The notes under the pieces were generated by a model. It made no database searches. It was not told the origin of the DNA and worked only from the letters and a program-made list of their open reading frames with translations. The position numbers and the translations under genes are program-made. DNA of 64,000 nt from Brevibacterium sp. UCMA 11754 (GTDB lineage Bacteria > Actinomycetota > Actinomycetes > Actinomycetales > Brevibacteriaceae), in contig NZ_JACBOT010000034.1 of the NCBI RefSeq assembly GCF_021532275.1, positions 92,638 through 156,637 on the forward strand, read 5' to 3'. Shown in pieces: positions 61,815 through 64,000 of this stretch. Each line of letters begins with the position of its first letter. Position 1 is the stretch's first letter.

Positions 61815-62642
61815 ATGACAGCACTGACGAACGTGACGATCTGCCGCACGTGCGGTGTCGAGACGAGCACGCCTCCACCGGATGTGTGTCCGATCTGTTC
61901 GGATGAGCGCCAGTGGCTGCCGGAGTCGGGCCAGGACTGGACGACCCGTGAACAACTCGAGTTCGAACACCACAGCGTCTCCATCGTCGAACGCGAACCA
62001 GGTCTCTACGCGCTGCGTGTGGAGCCGAAGTTGGGCATCGGACAGACGTGCTATCTGGCGCAGACCGAGCATGGCAACCTGCTCTTCGAGGTCCCGCCCT
62101 ACATCGACGAGGACGTCATCGCCGCAGTCTCGAACCTCGGCGGGGTTCAGGCCATCGCTGCCAGTCATCCTCACATGTTCGGCCTGCAGCTCGAGTGGAG
62201 CGCGGCCTTCGACGATGCACCGATCTTCGTCTGCCGTGCAGATGCCGGCTGGGTCCAGCGCGAGGGATTGAACATCTGGCGCTACTATCAGTTTGCTGAA
62301 CCAGTTCCCGGGGTCCGCTTGATGCGCACAGGCGGTCATTTCCCCGGCAGCGCGGTGGCCATGTGGACCGGCCAGGACGGCCGAGGCGTGATGCTCAGTG
62401 GAGACACGATCGCACCGGTCGCTCGCTCAGGGTGGGTGACGTTCATGCGCAGCTTCCCCAACTATCTGCCGCTGTCGGCAGGTGTTGTCAGACGCATCGC
62501 AGCCTCGGTGGCTGACCTCGACTTCGATCGGATGTACGGCAACTTCGGGCAGACGATCTCCACCGGGGCCAAGGAAGCGGTGGCAACCTCGGCCGAACGC
62601 TACGCCGAATGGGTCTCAGGTGCCCACGACGAGCTCACCTGA
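61815..62642 (+). CDS. Degenerate metallo-beta-lactamase-fold protein with N-terminal zinc ribbon
   Basis: The first ~35 residues contain CRTC and CPIC, two CxxC pairs of a rubredoxin-like zinc ribbon. The remainder follows the MBL fold. ASHPHMFGLQ stands at the HxHxDH motif (first two histidines kept, Asp and last His replaced by Phe and Gly), GGHFPGSAV keeps the next His, and LSGDTIAPV keeps the Asp. So one metal site may persist while the other is lost. Length is 275 residues with no signal peptide. It could be a redox- or flavodiiron-related protein, or a hydrolase with altered metal use. Confidence 0.7.
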   Translation: MTALTNVTICRTCGVETSTPPPDVCPICSDERQWLPESGQDWTTREQLEFEHHSVSIVEREPGLYALRVEPKLGIGQTCYLAQTEHGNLLFEVPPYIDEDVIAAVSNLGGVQAIAASHPHMFGLQLEWSAAFDDAPIFVCRADAGWVQREGLNIWRYYQFAEPVPGVRLMRTGGHFPGSAVAMWTGQDGRGVMLSGDTIAPVARSGWVTFMRSFPNYLPLSAGVVRRIAASVADLDFDRMYGNFGQTISTGAKEAVATSAERYAEWVSGAHDELT

Positions 62643-62705
62643 GAAGACGGCTCGAGTTCCTGTCCAGAAAGCCCCTGCCCGGAATGCACCTGTCAAGGCA
62701 CGAAC

Positions 62706-62742
62706 CAAAACCGGCCAGGTCCGCGTTGACGGACCTGGCCGG
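62706..62742 (-). terminator. Rho-independent terminator of the desaturase gene
   Basis: CCGGCCAGGTCCG and CGGACCTGGCCGG form a perfect 13-base stem with a six-base loop. On the minus strand it is followed by TTTTGGTT, 24 bases after the desaturase stop. Confidence 0.85.
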
Positions 62743-62765
62743 TGAATCCAGCGATGCTGTGAAGA

Positions 62766-63917
62766 TCAGCGTGAGCGGAACTGCGCGGTGACTGGGCAGT
62801 CGAAGGGATCGGCCTGGCCCAGTCCGGCCCGGTTGAGGTACCGGACGATGATGCCGAATGATTCGAAGAGTGTCGTCTCCGTGTATTTGATGTCCTTCTG
62901 AGCACAGTACTCGCGGACCATCGGCTGAACCTTGTGCAGGTTGACGCTGGGCATGCTGGGGAACAAGTGGTGTTCGATCTGGTAGTTCAGTCCACCCATG
63001 AGGAAGCCCATCGGACGACCGCCCGAGATGTTGCGTGACATCAATGTCTGGCGGCGCAGGAAGTCGATCTTCACATCCTTGGGAACGATCGGCTGTCCCT
63101 TGTGGTTAGGGGCGAACGAACCGCCCATGTGCAGGCCGAAGACCATGACCTGGACGATGGTGAACACGATGCCGATGAGAGGTCCGGCGGCCCAGATCGC
63201 CAGGAGGGGGAAGCCGATGATTCTGATTCCGATGAAGATGCCTTCGATCCAGCGGCGCTTGATCGAGGATTGTCCCACGAGGATCGCCTTGACCGAGTTC
63301 ACGTGCAGCTGCAGGCCCGCCAGGGTCAGCAGTGGGAAGAAGAACCAGCCTTGGTGTGAGGCGAACCACTTCCGCACTCCGGTGAGTCCTTTAGCATCTT
63401 CGGGGTCGAAGATCAGGGCGCCCGGGGCGATGTCGCCGTCGACGCCTGCCTTGTTCGGGTTGGCGTGGTGGAGAGCGTTGTGCTTCTTCAGCCACCAGCC
63501 GTAGCTGAGACCGATGAACAGGTTGCCGATGATGGTGGAGACCCACTCGCCGACCTTGCCGTTGGTGAAGATCTGACGGTGAGCTGCGTCGTGGGCGACA
63601 TATGCCGTCTGGGTGAAGAGGATTCCGAAGACGACTGCTGTGGCCATCTGCCACCAGCTCTCGCCGATGAGGAAGAGCATCGCGAAGGCGACGACGTAGG
63701 AGAGTCCGATGAGGACGAAGCGCAGCGTGTTCCAGCCGGGGCGTCGTGCCAGCAGACCGGCCTCTTTGACCTGAGCCATCAGCGCGCTGAAGTCGCTGGT
63801 GAATTCCTGCTTATCGGTACCGCGATTGGCTCGCCTCCGCTCGAGCACCTCAGCCCTTGTCTCTTTTCCAAGAGTGGGCGTCGACAGCGACCTATTCACG
63901 ACATCTACTGGTTCCAT
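62766..63917 (-). CDS. Membrane fatty acid desaturase (acyl-lipid/acyl-CoA type)
   Basis: This di-iron membrane enzyme inserts a double bond into fatty acyl chains. The three histidine boxes are HDAAH (AYVAHDAAHRQIF), HNALHH (WWLKKHNALHHANPN) and QIEHH (LNYQIEHHLFPSMP). The Gln-started third box is typical of front-end-like and actinobacterial DesA3-type desaturases. Four membrane helices lie in two pairs. No cytochrome b5 domain is fused, so a separate reductase is needed. The ATG lies seven bases after TACGGT, a possible -10 element, so the transcript may be leaderless. Confidence 0.92.
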   Translation of the reverse strand: MEPVDVVNRSLSTPTLGKETRAEVLERRRANRGTDKQEFTSDFSALMAQVKEAGLLARRPGWNTLRFVLIGLSYVVAFAMLFLIGESWWQMATAVVFGILFTQTAYVAHDAAHRQIFTNGKVGEWVSTIIGNLFIGLSYGWWLKKHNALHHANPNKAGVDGDIAPGALIFDPEDAKGLTGVRKWFASHQGWFFFPLLTLAGLQLHVNSVKAILVGQSSIKRRWIEGIFIGIRIIGFPLLAIWAAGPLIGIVFTIVQVMVFGLHMGGSFAPNHKGQPIVPKDVKIDFLRRQTLMSRNISGGRPMGFLMGGLNYQIEHHLFPSMPSVNLHKVQPMVREYCAQKDIKYTETTLFESFGIIVRYLNRAGLGQADPFDCPVTAQFRSR

Positions 63918-63924
63918 ATTACTT

Positions 63925-63930
63925 ACCGTA
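63925..63930 (-). promoter_or_regulatory. -10 element of the desaturase gene
   Basis: TACGGT on the minus strand ends seven bases before the ATG, again fitting a leaderless transcript. No -35 was recognised. Confidence 0.35.
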
Positions 63931-63975
63931 CGAGGTGGATCATCGACTTGGCATCACCCCAGAGCACCGTATTTC

Positions 63976-63997
63976 ACCCCCTACCCAGGTAGGGGGT
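63976..63997. promoter_or_regulatory. Perfect palindrome upstream of the desaturase gene
   Basis: ACCCCCTACC and GGTAGGGGGT are perfectly complementary around the dinucleotide CA, about 60 bases upstream of the desaturase start. The CTACCcaGGTAG core resembles sites of LuxR-type response regulators, which often control desaturases. It could also be the terminator of a gene beyond the window. Confidence 0.45.
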
Positions 63998-64000
63998 TGT

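Noticed and set aside
1..64000. Insertion sequences, prophage, CRISPR arrays, tRNA or rRNA genes
   Set aside because: No transposase or integrase motifs, no regularly spaced repeats with unique spacers, and no tRNA-like cloverleaf was recognised by eye. A covariance search would be needed to exclude a tRNA fully.

Overview
The window is high-GC chromosomal DNA from an actinobacterium, most likely of the order Micrococcales and plausibly Brevibacterium. The evidence is a four-cysteine WhiB regulator, an LCP wall-polymer ligase, a CofE-type F420 ligase, an AccE epsilon subunit, an N-terminal-GNAT 'type II' protein acetyltransferase and a TIGR03089-type protein. The genus is an inference from gene content. 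I see no rRNA, tRNA, CRISPR array, transposase or phage gene.

Left part (1-31.5 kb), mostly conserved core genes. A large membrane glycosyltransferase (cut by the left edge) overlaps whiB by four bases. Divergent from whiB are cofE, a TIGR03089 protein and the two subunits of a 3-oxoacid CoA-transferase. Next come manA, a secreted two-enzyme cell-wall hydrolase with a strong terminator, the LCP protein, an acyl-CoA dehydrogenase, purK-purE, and a tightly overlapping set (DUF5998-like protein, phosphodiesterase-like protein, methyltransferase). The type II acetyltransferase, a TetR regulator with an elaborate upstream region, a topoisomerase A subunit, a class III adenylate cyclase coupled to birA, and divergent accD-accE follow.

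Middle part (31.5-51 kb), accessory and transport-rich. It holds a TetR/DHA2 efflux operon, a nitrilase-family amidase, five further MFS carriers and one NCS1 permease, and a DUF885 metallopeptidase. A GntR/racemase/NCS1 group suggests hydantoin- or allantoin-like substrates. A DUF559-type nuclease gene is bracketed by two related palindromes. A catabolic module combines an MHS carrier and an NtaA/DszA-type monooxygenase with a divergent flavin reductase. A phosphotriesterase-like hydrolase ends the section.

Right part (51-64 kb). A Rv2578c-type radical SAM protein and a FrnE-like DsbA protein lead into two TetR-controlled membrane-protein loci of one family. One member (53.7-56.1 kb) is an internally duplicated double-length protein; the other (60.5-61.7 kb) is single length. 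Each has a palindromic operator inside its promoter. Between them are an MgtC-like protein and two amidohydrolases. A degenerate metallo-beta-lactamase-fold protein and a fatty acid desaturase close the window.

Recurrent features are stop/start overlaps of four bases within operons, and several genes whose -10 hexamer ends six or seven bases before the start codon, which suggests leaderless transcripts. All family assignments rest on motifs read by eye; no database search was possible.
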